NCBI GenBank assembly: GCA_963715405.1 | Contig: OY970239.1 | Coordinates: 496,001 to 560,000, forward strand | DNA length: 64,000 nt | Direction: 5' to 3' | Source: JALZKA01 sp963715405 | Lineage (GTDB): Bacteria; Actinomycetota; Thermoleophilia; Solirubrobacterales; 70-9 | Shown here: positions 11,190 through 19,630 of the stretch, piece after piece | Numbering within the stretch: position 1 is the first letter of the stretch | Layout of the letters: each line of letters starts with the position of its first letter | Program-made: the position numbers and the translations under genes | Notes under the pieces: model-generated | Seen by the model: only the letters and a program-made list of their open reading frames with translations | Told to the model about the DNA's origin: nothing | Database searches by the model: none

Positions 11190-12743
11190 GTGGCCTTCTA
11201 CATCACCACGCCCATCTTCTACGTGAACGCGGAGCCCCACCTGGGGCATGCGTACTCGACGATCGCGGCCGACGTCTTCGCGCGCCACATGCGCCAGCGA
11301 GGCGAGGACGTCTTCTTCCTCACGGGCACCGACGAGCACGGCGAGCCGGTCGAGCTCGCGGCCGAGCGCGAGGGCATCTCGCCGCAGGAGCTCGCGGACC
11401 GCAACGCTCCGCGCTTTCAGGCGATGGCCGAGTCGGTGAACGCGTCGAACGACTTCTTCATCCGCACGTCTGATCCGCGCCACACCGACCGGGTCGCCGA
11501 GATCATGCAGCGGGTCTACGACTCGGGGCACGTCTACGAGGGCACGTACGAGGGCTGGTACTGCCCGCGCTGCGCCGACTTCAAGACCGAGCGCGAGCTG
11601 GGCCCGGGCAACACGTGCCCGATCCACGAGATCCCGCTCGAGCTGGAGACGGAGCAGAACTGGTTCTTCCGCCTCTCGGCGTTTCAGGATCGCCTCGTCG
11701 AGCTCTACGAGGAGCACCCTCAGTTCGTGGTTCCGGACTTCCGGCGGAACGAGGCGCTCTCGTTCATCAAGGGCGGGCTCGAGGACGTCTCGCTCTCCCG
11801 CGCGAAGCTCAAGTGGGGCATGCCGCTGCCGTGGGATCCGAGCCAGCGGATGTACGTGTGGTTCGACGCGCTCCTCAACTACGTCACTGCGCTGGCCTTC
11901 GCCCGCGAGGGCGAGGATCTGACCGAGCGCTTCTGGCCGTCGGCGTTTCACCTCCTCGCCAAGGACATCCTGAAGTTCCACGCGGTGATCTGGCCGGCGC
12001 TCTGATGGCCGCGGGCCTCGAGCCGCCGAAGGGAATGGTCATCCACGGGTACCTCTTGATGGGCGAGAAGAAGATGTCGAAGTCGCTCGGAAACGTGCTC
12101 GACCCGTTCGAGGCGATCGAGCGCTACGGCGCCGACGCGCTTCGCTTCTATTGCCTGCGCGAGGTTTCGTTCGGCCAGGACGGCTCGGTTTCCGCAGCAG
12201 GCTTCGAGTCGCGATATGAGACCGAGCTCGCAAACGACTTCGGGAACCTCGCAAGCCGCACGCTGGCGATGATCGATCGCTATCGCGACGGCGTTGTTCC
12301 CGAGGGCGAGACCGATCCCGCGCTCGCGAGCGGGGCGGACGGCCTGGAAGGCCTGGGCGAGGCCGTGCGCGATCTGATCGACGGTGCCGAGCCGAGCCAG
12401 GCGCTCGAGGCGATCTGGGTGCGCGTGCGCCGCGTCAACCGCTACGTCGAGGAGACGCGGCCGTGGGACCTGGCCAAGGCGGACGGCGAGGCCGGAGCGG
12501 CTCGACGAGGTGCTCTACAGCCTCGCCGAGGCGCTCCGCGTGCTCGCTCTCGCGCTCCTTCCCTACATCCCCGATTCAACCGAAAAGCTCCTAGCCGCGC
12601 TTGCGGAGGAGGAGCGAGGACTCGCGGAGTTCGGCTCACGAGGTGGCGGGATGAAGGTGGAGCGGATCGCGCCGTTATTCCCGAAGCTCGAGAACGACGG
12701 GCCTTCCCCTTCGGGGCCGGCTAGACGCCCGACTGTGACGTGA
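11190..12743 (+). pseudogene. metG: methionyl-tRNA synthetase, two single-base frameshifts
   Basis: Charges tRNA-Met in the cytoplasm. GTG 11190 begins VAFYITTPIFYVNAEPHLGH; the HIGH-type motif is HLGH (residues 17-20), a zinc-knuckle region contains CPRC and CPIHE, and KMSKS is at 12071-12085. The frame breaks near 12003, where GCGCTCTGATG probably lost a C from CTCCTGATG. It breaks again near 12495, where GCCGGAGCGG probably gained a G within GCCGAGCGG. With both repaired the product is a full-length, about 518-residue enzyme, so an essential gene is probably intact in the organism. The stop overlaps the next GTG. A TATGCT box lies six bases before the start. Confidence 0.88.
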
Positions 12744-13414
12744 AGTACTTCGTTCGAACCGTGTTGGGGCTGGGGCTTGAGCTGGGGGCGATCGTCGCGA
12801 TCTCCTACGCCGTCTACCAGCTGCTCCAGGTTGGAACTTGCGCGAGCGGGGGTCCCTATGAGATCGCACGCGAATGCCCGAAGGGGACCGAGTGGCTGGG
12901 GTTGGCGATTCCGATCGCGGTGTTCGTGATGCTGTTCGGCGCGTTCCTCTACGCGAACCGCGGGACGGCGCCGGGGTCGGAGAAGAAGGGCGGCGCGGGG
13001 ATCGCGGTCATGTTGATCTGGACCGGGCTGTTCCTGGGGATCGCGTTTGCCTGCTTCTGGGGAGTGTGGGGCCCCGATGCGAATCCCGGTCCGGGCGGCA
13101 AGCTTGGCGGGCTGATCGTGGGCTTCCTGTTCGTTCCGATGGGTCTCTTTCCCCTGATCCCACTCTTCGCCGTCATGCGCCGGGAGCGGCGCGGCGAGCG
13201 ACGGGAGGGCAGGTTCGACTACATCGCCGACCAGATGCGGGGGGAGACCGGATCTCGCGGGTTCGGCAGCTCGCCGCCCGCCCGCACCGACGCTCCGAAC
13301 CCAGGCTCGCCCGGCAAGATCGCGGAGCTCGAGCGCTTGCAGAAGCTGCGCGAGCAGGGCGCGATCGACCAGGCGGAGTTCGACCGTCTGAAGACTGAGG
13401 TCATGGGTACGTGA
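12740..13414 (+). CDS. membrane protein with C-terminal SHOCT domain
   Basis: 224 residues, GTG start overlapping the metG stop (GTGA). Four hydrophobic segments are visible (about 10-30, 54-74, 86-108, 122-145). The C-terminus (about 190-222) is a SHOCT motif, KIAELERLQKLREQGAIDQA followed by EFDRLKTEV. SHOCT is a short helical oligomerisation module. Its function is unknown. Tight coupling to metG and the following gene suggests one transcript. Confidence 0.8.
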   Translation: MKYFVRTVLGLGLELGAIVAISYAVYQLLQVGTCASGGPYEIARECPKGTEWLGLAIPIAVFVMLFGAFLYANRGTAPGSEKKGGAGIAVMLIWTGLFLGIAFACFWGVWGPDANPGPGGKLGGLIVGFLFVPMGLFPLIPLFAVMRRERRGERREGRFDYIADQMRGETGSRGFGSSPPARTDAPNPGSPGKIAELERLQKLREQGAIDQAEFDRLKTEVMGT

Positions 13415-13929
13415 ACCCCGTCGCGGCCATCGCTCACGTTGTCGCGATTGTCCTTGGTGTGTGGGGCGGCTTTGCGGCGATTGACGCCGTCACGCCGGAG
13501 TTGCCAGGCGACGGCGTCGAACCGGGCGTCGAGGTGCCGGTGGACCTCGATGGGGGTGAGGAGGAGTCACTCTTCAACCCGGGTCCGCTCTCGACAGCTC
13601 TGACACAGCTCTCAGAGCAAGAGTCCGAAGGCACCGAATACGTCTTGCTCACCCTCACGCCCTCGTCGATCACCACCAAGGAGCTGAGCGGGGCGGAGGG
13701 CGGATTTGAGCTGACCTTCTTGAGCACGGGTGAGCCGGCGCGGGTGATCAAGCTCTTGGGAGAAGAGCGCCCGCCGGTCACGCCTGAGCGGGTGCGCCAG
13801 CTTGAGCTGGTCGCGACGGGGGGTGGTCCCGTTTGGTACGTGACGACCGATGAGGGGGCGTATCTGGTCCCGTACGGCTCAGACGAAATAGAGGCCGATC
13901 CTCCGCTGCCCACCCCGCTGCCGGGCTGA
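13411..13929 (+). CDS. hypothetical membrane-anchored or exported protein
   Basis: 172 residues, GTG start overlapping the previous stop. One N-terminal hydrophobic segment (AIAHVVAIVLGVWGGFAAI) is followed by an acidic linker (ELPGDGVEPGVEVPVDLDGG) and a soluble part with no motif I recognise. No catalytic residues can be proposed. It is expressed with metG and the SHOCT protein judging by overlaps. Confidence 0.65.
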   Translation: MNPVAAIAHVVAIVLGVWGGFAAIDAVTPELPGDGVEPGVEVPVDLDGGEEESLFNPGPLSTALTQLSEQESEGTEYVLLTLTPSSITTKELSGAEGGFELTFLSTGEPARVIKLLGEERPPVTPERVRQLELVATGGGPVWYVTTDEGAYLVPYGSDEIEADPPLPTPLPG

Positions 13930-13936
13930 CCGTTCC

Positions 13937-13942
13937 TAGACT
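13937..13942 (+). promoter_or_regulatory. -10 box TAGACT, leaderless tatD
   Basis: TAGACT ends six bases before GTG 13949, the same arrangement as metG and glmU. Confidence 0.5.
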
Positions 13943-13948
13943 CCTCCC

Positions 13949-14722
13949 GTGGTCGATACCCATGCCCACATTGGCCTTTGCGAGGGAGAGCCGGCCGCCG
14001 TGGTCGAGCGGGCGCAGCAGGCTGGGGTTTCCCGGATCCTTACCGTCGGCCTCGACGAGGCCTCGAACCGGGAGGCCGTGGCGCTCGCTTCCGAGCACGA
14101 GGCGGTTTGGGCTGCGGTTGGGCGCCATCCGAACTCCGCAACGGGGTGGAATGCGGCCGCGGAGGGCGAGCTGCGCGAGCTGGCTCGAGATGAGAACGTC
14201 GTCGCGATCGGCGAGACGGGCCTCGATTTCTACCGCGACAGGGCGTCGCGCGATGACCAGCTGGAAGCCTTTTGCTCGCAGATCAGGCTGGCGCGGGAGG
14301 TGGCGAAGCCGCTGATAATCCACATGCGCTCCGCTTCTTCCGGGCAGCCGGACGCGGTTGCCGAGGCGTTCTCGCTACTGGCCGAGGAGGCGACCGACTC
14401 GGACGTCGTGCTCCATTGCTTTTCGGCGCCGCCCGAGCGGGTGGCCGAGGCGGTCGCGAACCGATGGTTCTGTTCGTTCGCCGGCAACGTCACCTACCCG
14501 AAGGCAGAAGGCTTGCGGGAGGCGGCGCGGCTCGTGCCCGAGGATCTCATCCTCGTCGAGACGGACGCGCCCTTCCTCGCTCCGCAGTCGCGGCGGGGAA
14601 AGCCCAACGAGCCGGCGCTCGTGGTCGAGACGGCGCGGGAGGTGGCGGCCGCACGCGGCGTCGAGCCCGATGCGCTTGACGCGCAGGTGGAGGAGAACGC
14701 CCGCCGGGTCTTCGGATGGTGA
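13949..14722 (+). CDS. tatD: TatD-family metal-dependent deoxyribonuclease
   Basis: 257 residues, the usual length. Metal ligands of the amidohydrolase-like fold are visible: VDTHAHIG (2-9), GETGLDFY with the bridging Glu, IIHMR, VLHCFS and the late VETDAPFLAP aspartate. TatD proteins are Mg-dependent 3'-5' exonucleases. The GTG start follows a TAGACT box. Position between metG and rsmA is a widespread gene order. The 3' end overlaps rsmA by seven bases. Confidence 0.92.
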   Translation: MVDTHAHIGLCEGEPAAVVERAQQAGVSRILTVGLDEASNREAVALASEHEAVWAAVGRHPNSATGWNAAAEGELRELARDENVVAIGETGLDFYRDRASRDDQLEAFCSQIRLAREVAKPLIIHMRSASSGQPDAVAEAFSLLAEEATDSDVVLHCFSAPPERVAEAVANRWFCSFAGNVTYPKAEGLREAARLVPEDLILVETDAPFLAPQSRRGKPNEPALVVETAREVAAARGVEPDALDAQVEENARRVFGW

Positions 14723-15516
14723 GCGGAGAAGCGAGGCGCCGGGGAAGAACCGCGCTTGGGCAGAACTTTCTGGCCGACCCGAATTTGCTTGAGGCGATCG
14801 TTCGTGAAGCTGATCTCGATCGCGGCGATGTAGTGCTGGAGGTCGGAGGTGGGCAGGGCGTTCTGACCGAGCGGCTTGCGGAATCGGTGCGCGTGGTCCA
14901 CGTTGTTGAGATCGACGAGCGGCTGCGCGAGGGTCTGGAGGGGATCGCTGCGCGCTTCGAGGGCGTGCGCCTCGTGATGGGCGATGCGATGAAGGTGGAC
15001 TTCCGGGCGCTCGATCCGGCGCCAAGCGCGATGGTGGCGAACCTGCCCTACTCGGTTGCGACGCCAGTGATCATGCGCTCTCTGGAGGAGCTGCCCGAGG
15101 CGCGGCGCTGGACGGTGATGGTGCAGCGCGAGATCGCAGACCGCCTGCGAGCGGTGCCTCGCACGAAGGCGTATGGAGCGCCGAGCGTGCTGGCGCAGCT
15201 GACGTGCCGCGTCGAGATGCTGCGCGCCGTGGACAGGGCGGTGTTTCGCCCGCCTCCCCGCGTAGATTCGGCGCTGCTGCGGCTCGAGCGCGAGGCGCCA
15301 TGGCCGGGGGATGGGGTGGCGAGGATCGTCCGCGCCGCGTTCGCGCACCGCCGCAAGGCGCTTGCTCGATCGGTCGCGACCGCTGGAGTTGAGTCGCGCG
15401 AGCGCGTGCTCGCCGCGCTCGAAGCGATGGGCAAGGAGCCGACGGTAAGAGCCGAAGAGCTCGAGCCTCAGGAGTTCGTGGTTCTCGCTCGCAAGCTGGA
15501 GGTGGCCGGGCCCTGA
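14716..15516 (+). CDS. rsmA: 16S rRNA adenine dimethyltransferase RsmA/KsgA
   Basis: 266 residues. Motifs are GQNFLADPNLL near the N-terminus, the SAM-binding LEVGGGQGVLTERLAE, VVEIDERL, and the catalytic NLPYSVATPV. It dimethylates A1518 and A1519 of 16S rRNA during small-subunit assembly. ATG 14716 lies inside the tatD end, and the stop overlaps the ispE ATG (TGATG), so the genes are translationally coupled. Confidence 0.95.
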   Translation: MVSGEARRRGRTALGQNFLADPNLLEAIVREADLDRGDVVLEVGGGQGVLTERLAESVRVVHVVEIDERLREGLEGIAARFEGVRLVMGDAMKVDFRALDPAPSAMVANLPYSVATPVIMRSLEELPEARRWTVMVQREIADRLRAVPRTKAYGAPSVLAQLTCRVEMLRAVDRAVFRPPPRVDSALLRLEREAPWPGDGVARIVRAAFAHRRKALARSVATAGVESRERVLAALEAMGKEPTVRAEELEPQEFVVLARKLEVAGP

Positions 15517-16355
15517 TGGTCACGCGCGCTCCCGCGAAGCTGAACTTGTGCCTGTACCTCGGTCCGGTTCGCGACGACGGCTTGCACGAGATCCGCTCGC
15601 TCTTCTGCCCGCTCGCGTTGAGCGACCGGATCTCGGTGACTTCGGCGGAAGGCGACGAGGACGAGGTGGTGTGCGCGGGGGTGGACGGCCCCAACCTGGC
15701 GGAGGCGGCGCTCCGGGCGCTTCGGGAGCGCGGCTGGCGTAGTCCGCCGCTTCGGGTCGAGATCGACAAGCGGGTTCCGGTGGCTGCCGGCCTGGGCGGG
15801 GGCAGCGCCGACGCCGCGGCGATGCTGCGGCTTGCCGAAGGCGAGGTCGGAAGGCTGGAGCAGCTCGCACTTGGCCTGGGCGCAGACGTTCCCTCGCAGC
15901 TCCGGCCGGCGTTCTCCTTGGTGAGTGGAGCGGGCGAGCGCGTTGAGCCGTTGCGGGCTCCCGCGTCGTTCGGAGTTCTCTTGGTGCCCTTCGGCCGAGG
16001 CCTTAGCGCGGGCGAGGTGTACGCCGAGGCGGACCGGCTTGGCCTAGGCCGCTCTGAGGATGAACTGGCAGGAGTCGAGGAAGAGTTGCGCGGCGCGGTG
16101 AGCGGCGGCAGCTCGCCGCTTGAGTATCGGGAGCTTCTCCGCAACGACCTCGCGGATGCGGCGCTCTCGCTTCGCCCGGAGATCGGCGACGCGCTGGCAG
16201 CGCTTCTGGGCGCTGATGCTGAGGTGGCGTTCGTAACGGGGTCGGGGCCGACCGCCGTGGGGCTCTTCCCGGACATCGTTGCCGCCGATCGCGCGTACGG
16301 CGAGCTCGGGCCGCAATGGGCTGACGCGATCGTCACGGCGTCCGCGGCGCCATGA
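15516..16355 (+). CDS. ispE: 4-diphosphocytidyl-2-C-methyl-D-erythritol kinase
   Basis: 279 residues, GHMP-kinase fold. APAKLNLCLYLG at residues 5-16 is the substrate-side motif, and PVAAGLGGGSADAAAML is the ATP-binding glycine loop. A C-terminal TGSGPTAVGLF motif is present. It phosphorylates CDP-methylerythritol in the MEP isoprenoid pathway. It overlaps rsmA and the next gene by one and four bases. Confidence 0.95.
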   Translation: MVTRAPAKLNLCLYLGPVRDDGLHEIRSLFCPLALSDRISVTSAEGDEDEVVCAGVDGPNLAEAALRALRERGWRSPPLRVEIDKRVPVAAGLGGGSADAAAMLRLAEGEVGRLEQLALGLGADVPSQLRPAFSLVSGAGERVEPLRAPASFGVLLVPFGRGLSAGEVYAEADRLGLGRSEDELAGVEEELRGAVSGGSSPLEYRELLRNDLADAALSLRPEIGDALAALLGADAEVAFVTGSGPTAVGLFPDIVAADRAYGELGPQWADAIVTASAAP

Positions 16356-17860
16356 CAGGGTTGAGATCAATGAAGCGAGTCTGGGAGTTCATCCGCGAGC
16401 ACCCCTTGATCGTCGCGATCGTGGTGCTCTTCGCCGCGTACCAGGTGTTTGGCGATGCGCTTCCGTCGATCAACCTGGAGGAGGCGCTCGAGACGATCTC
16501 GGACTCGCTCGGGCAGTGGACGTATCTGGCGGTGGGGGTGCTCGCGTTCCTGGAGACGGGGGCATTCGTCGGGCTGGTGTTCCCCGGCGAGACGGCGGTA
16601 ATCGTGGCGGGAGCGATCGCCGGCAATGGCACGACGTCGATCGTTCTCACGATCGCGATCGTCTGGTTCTCGGCGTGGGCGGGGGACTCGGCGTCGTTTT
16701 ACATCGGCACCAGGCTCGGGAAGGACTTCATCCTCCGCCACGGACACAGGGTGAGGATCACACCCGAGCGCTTCGAGCAGGTCGAGGACTACTTCGGGCG
16801 CTACGGCGGCAGGACGATCCTCGTCGGCAGGTTCGTCGGGCTGGTGCGAGCGCTTGCGCCGTTCATCGCGGGTAGCTCGGGGATGACCTACAGGGCGTTC
16901 GTGCCGTACAGCGTGCTCGGCACGGGTTTGTGGGCGGCGACATTCTCGCTGCTCGGCTACTTCCTCGCGGAGAACTTGGACAAGGCGGAGGATCTGGCGG
17001 GGCGGGGGATCTTCATCTTCGGCGGAACGCTCGCGGTGCTCTTGGGCGGCTACCTCGGCATTCGCTACATGCGGGTCGCGGAGAACCGCTCGAAGCTCGC
17101 CCGGCGGCTCGAGGGCCAGCGCTTCGGCAAGCCTGTCGTCGAGCTTGGCCGCAGGCTCGAGCCGCAGGCGCGGTTTTTTTGGCACCGGCTGACGCCGGGC
17201 AGGCTCGGCCTCGAGTTCACGACGCTCATGGCCGTGCTCGCCGTGTCGCTCTTCGTCGTGATTGGCTACGGCGTAATCATCGGGCAGGACCCGGGGCCGA
17301 CTCCGGGCGACGTGACGGCCTTCGACATCTCGGAAGAGCTGCGGACGGACTGGCTGAACGACGTGGCGGAGGTGGTGACACGGCTGGGCTCGGCCTGGGT
17401 GACGTTGGCGGCGGCGCTGGTCGCGGCGGTCGTGCTTTCGCGCATGCGAATGTGGGTTGAGCTGGCGGTCTTGGTGGTCGCGCTTGCGATTACGCACATC
17501 GGCGTTCCGTCCTTGAAGGAGCTGACCGACCGGCCGCGGCCCGAGGGAGGGCTGACGGGCTCCTCGGGCGACTCCTGGCCCAGCGGCCACGCGGCGTACG
17601 CGATCATCTATCCGTGGCTGGCGGTTACCTTCGCGGTGAGGGGACCGACGAAGCTCGGCTCGGGGACTGCCCTGATCGTGGGCGCCGTCGTGCTCGCGGC
17701 GGCAATCGGGCTGTCGCGCGTTTATCTGCGCGTGCACTACCTGAGCGATGTAAACGCGGGCGCCGCTTTCGGCGTCGCCGCTTTCGCGCTTTGCGCGGGG
17801 GTCGCTCTACTCGTCGTGCACTTTCGCGACAATGAGGAAGAGATTGACGCTGGCGGCTGA
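16352..17860 (+). CDS. DedA-family membrane protein fused to PAP2 phosphatase
   Basis: 502 residues. The first half (about 10-225) is a DedA/SNARE-associated domain: ETGAFVGLVFPGET, then GRYGGRTILVGRFVGLVRALAP. The second half is a PAP2 lipid phosphatase with all three motifs in order: K-x6-RP (KELTDRPRP), WPSGHAAYA, and SR-x5-H-x3-D (SRVYLRVHYLSD). DedA proteins are implicated in undecaprenyl-phosphate or phospholipid flipping; PAP2 enzymes dephosphorylate lipid pyrophosphates. Following ispE, a role in recycling an isoprenoid-phosphate carrier is a reasonable inference. An alternative start is ATG 16370. Confidence 0.9.
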   Translation: MTGLRSMKRVWEFIREHPLIVAIVVLFAAYQVFGDALPSINLEEALETISDSLGQWTYLAVGVLAFLETGAFVGLVFPGETAVIVAGAIAGNGTTSIVLTIAIVWFSAWAGDSASFYIGTRLGKDFILRHGHRVRITPERFEQVEDYFGRYGGRTILVGRFVGLVRALAPFIAGSSGMTYRAFVPYSVLGTGLWAATFSLLGYFLAENLDKAEDLAGRGIFIFGGTLAVLLGGYLGIRYMRVAENRSKLARRLEGQRFGKPVVELGRRLEPQARFFWHRLTPGRLGLEFTTLMAVLAVSLFVVIGYGVIIGQDPGPTPGDVTAFDISEELRTDWLNDVAEVVTRLGSAWVTLAAALVAAVVLSRMRMWVELAVLVVALAITHIGVPSLKELTDRPRPEGGLTGSSGDSWPSGHAAYAIIYPWLAVTFAVRGPTKLGSGTALIVGAVVLAAAIGLSRVYLRVHYLSDVNAGAAFGVAAFALCAGVALLVVHFRDNEEEIDAGG

Positions 17861-18086
17861 CATCGGAGCGGTCCACTACCTGTTCGGCGGAGCGGGCCTT
17901 CTGAGCGTGCTCGCGTTCGGAGCGCTCATCCTGGCGCCCACGATGGGCTCGTTCGGCCGCGGGTGGGAGAAGGCCGCGGCGGCGTTCCTGTCGCTGTTCG
18001 TGCTGGTGGCTCTGCTGGCGCTCGGCTTCGGCCTGGGCGTGGTGATCGTCTACTACTGGGACGACATCTCGAGCCTTTTGAGCTGA
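17832..18086 (+). CDS. small two-helix membrane protein, unknown function
   Basis: 84 residues. ATG 17832 overlaps the end of the DedA-PAP2 gene by 29 bases. Two hydrophobic segments are visible (GAGLLSVLAFGALILAP and LSLFVLVALLALGFGLGVVI). A YYWDD motif follows the second. I recognise no family. A palindrome of the GGTGCCAGGTACC family begins six bases after its stop. Confidence 0.6.
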   Translation: MRKRLTLAADIGAVHYLFGGAGLLSVLAFGALILAPTMGSFGRGWEKAAAAFLSLFVLVALLALGFGLGVVIVYYWDDISSLLS

Positions 18087-18091
18087 CGCTC

Positions 18092-18104
18092 GGTGCCAGG
18101 TACC
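18092..18104. repeat. palindrome family B copy (GGTGCCAGGTACC)
   Basis: It lies in the gap after the 84-residue gene. The same 13-mer occurs at 38552-38564, and close variants at 33205 and 33224. Confidence 0.7.
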
Positions 18105-18132
18105 TAACGCTTTCCTCGCATTCGGCCGGGCG

Positions 18133-18148
18133 CTGCCAGAATTGGCAG
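18133..18148. promoter_or_regulatory. inverted repeat immediately upstream of the PucR-type regulator
   Basis: CTGCCA-gaat-TGGCAG, perfect six-base arms and a four-base centre, ends one base before GTG 18149. Position suggests an operator for autoregulation, or a block on translation; this is inference. Confidence 0.45.
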
Positions 18149-19390
18149 GTGGAAGCAGGCGCGAAGAAAGGCTCGAAGGCGGTTAAGAGCGCAGATCCCG
18201 CGACGCTCGAGGCGCTATCAGAGGCGATCGAGTCGGGCGCGGGGCTGCCCGCGGTCGCACGCGCCGCCGCAAAGGTCTTGGGTACGAGCGTCGCCGTGAT
18301 CGATCGCTCGAGCGTGGTCTTGGCGGTCGCGGCGGCTTCGTCGTCGGAGGAGTCGAAGCTTCTCGCAGGCGGTGACGGGGTCGGCTCGGTGGAACTTCGC
18401 GTTGCCGACTCGGTCGTGGGCGAGCTGCGGTTCCGGACGAAGGGGGCCGAGTCGAGCGCTCCGCTCGCGCGGATGGTCTCGGCGCTTCTGGCACTCGAGG
18501 TCGAGCGCTCGCGCTCGGGCGACTGGGCCTCGGACGAAGCGGCCGGCGAGTTTGTCGAGGCGGTGCTCGAGCGCAGGGTGACCGACCGCGGCGACATCGT
18601 GGCGCGGGCCGCCGAGGTCGGGGCTGACCTTGATGGTGGCGCGGGCGTGATCATCGCGCGAGCCCATCCCCACGTGGCGCAGGACGGCGATTGGCGCGCG
18701 CGGGTTCTCACCGTGGCGCTTCGGGTTCTGCGCACGCAGGCGCAGGGATCAGTCGCCGTCGTGGGCGACGGCGACGCCGCCGAGGTGAGAGCGCTCGTGC
18801 CGGCGGCGGACCACGACGTGCTCGGGCGAGCAGCGAAGGCGCTCGGCGGCGAGCTTCGCCATTCGCTTCAAGGCTTCAGGGTCACCGTCTCTCATTCGCG
18901 GCTGGCGCAGGATCCCGTGGACCTTTACCGGGCCGGCAAGGAGGCGCTGCTCGCCGCGAACGTCGCCGAGGCGGAGGGGTCTGAGGTGCTGGCGTTCGAG
19001 GACACGGGCTCCTACCGACTGCTCCTGCCCGCGATGAGCGAGGACCCGTCCGAGCTCGAGCGCTTCTACGAAGAGACCGTTGCGCCGCTTTCGGCCTACG
19101 ACGAGCAGTACGAGACCGAGCTCGTCGCGACGGTCGAGGCCTTCCTCGACAACGACGGCAACGTGACCCCGACGGCCGACACGATGTTCACCCACCGCCA
19201 CACGATCCGCTACCGCCTCGAGCGCGTGCGGGATCTCTGCGGCCACGACATCTCATCGACCGAAGGCCGGGAGAAGCTCGGCCTCGGCCTCAAGGCGATG
19301 CGAGTCCTGGGCATCGCCCCACCGAAGGGCCCGGCGATGGAGCCGGGCGCGAAGGGCGGGAAGGTGCGGAGGCCGAAGTCGTCGGAGTAG
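18149..19390 (+). CDS. PucR/CdaR-type transcriptional regulator
   Basis: About 413 residues from GTG 18149; the frame is open upstream but without family sequence. The C-terminus holds the PucR helix-turn-helix: ELVATVEAFLDNDGNVTPTA then HRHTIRYRLERVRDLCGHDI. The middle resembles the GGDEF-like region found in CdaR proteins, and the N-terminal third is a possible ligand-sensing domain. Such proteins usually activate sugar-diacid, purine or amino-acid pathways, but no obvious target operon is adjacent. A perfect inverted repeat abuts the start codon. Confidence 0.85.
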   Translation: MEAGAKKGSKAVKSADPATLEALSEAIESGAGLPAVARAAAKVLGTSVAVIDRSSVVLAVAAASSSEESKLLAGGDGVGSVELRVADSVVGELRFRTKGAESSAPLARMVSALLALEVERSRSGDWASDEAAGEFVEAVLERRVTDRGDIVARAAEVGADLDGGAGVIIARAHPHVAQDGDWRARVLTVALRVLRTQAQGSVAVVGDGDAAEVRALVPAADHDVLGRAAKALGGELRHSLQGFRVTVSHSRLAQDPVDLYRAGKEALLAANVAEAEGSEVLAFEDTGSYRLLLPAMSEDPSELERFYEETVAPLSAYDEQYETELVATVEAFLDNDGNVTPTADTMFTHRHTIRYRLERVRDLCGHDISSTEGREKLGLGLKAMRVLGIAPPKGPAMEPGAKGGKVRRPKSSE

Positions 19391-19421
19391 GACTCGAACC
19401 CTAGGCACGCGCGAAGGGCTA

Positions 19422-19492
19422 CTCCGGGACCAGGGATCGAACCTGGGCTGCCACAACCAAAATGTGGAGTGCTGCCGCTACACCATCCCGGA
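19422..19492 (-). tRNA. tRNA-Gln (anticodon TTG)
   Basis: On the minus strand TCCGGGA pairs with TCCCGGA in the acceptor stem. The anticodon stem CCACA/TGTGG carries loop TTTTGGT with anticodon TTG, and the T-arm is CCAGG-TTCGATC-CCTGG. The discriminator is G, as expected for Gln. CCA is not encoded. About 71 bases. Confidence 0.95.
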
Positions 19493-19618
19493 ACGTGCCA
19501 ATTGCGAGTCTAAATGCATACGAAAGACGCAAATCCAGTCAGAAATACGAGACGAACCTGGCCGAACCAGAAGCACCGCAGGAACGCTGCCTGACCTCGC
19601 CATGGCGGCCCTCGCCTC

Positions 19619-19624
19619 TACGAT
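19619..19624 (+). promoter_or_regulatory. -10 box TACGAT, leaderless glmU
   Basis: TACGAT ends six bases before GTG 19631. Confidence 0.5.
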
Positions 19625-19630
19625 GAGCGC

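Noticed and set aside
19388..19403. GGTTCGAGTCC on the minus strand next to tRNA-Gln, like the T-arm of a second tRNA or an attachment-site remnant
   Set aside because: Only a four-base stem forms around an eight-base loop, no acceptor or anticodon stem can be built, and no integrase or mobile gene is nearby.
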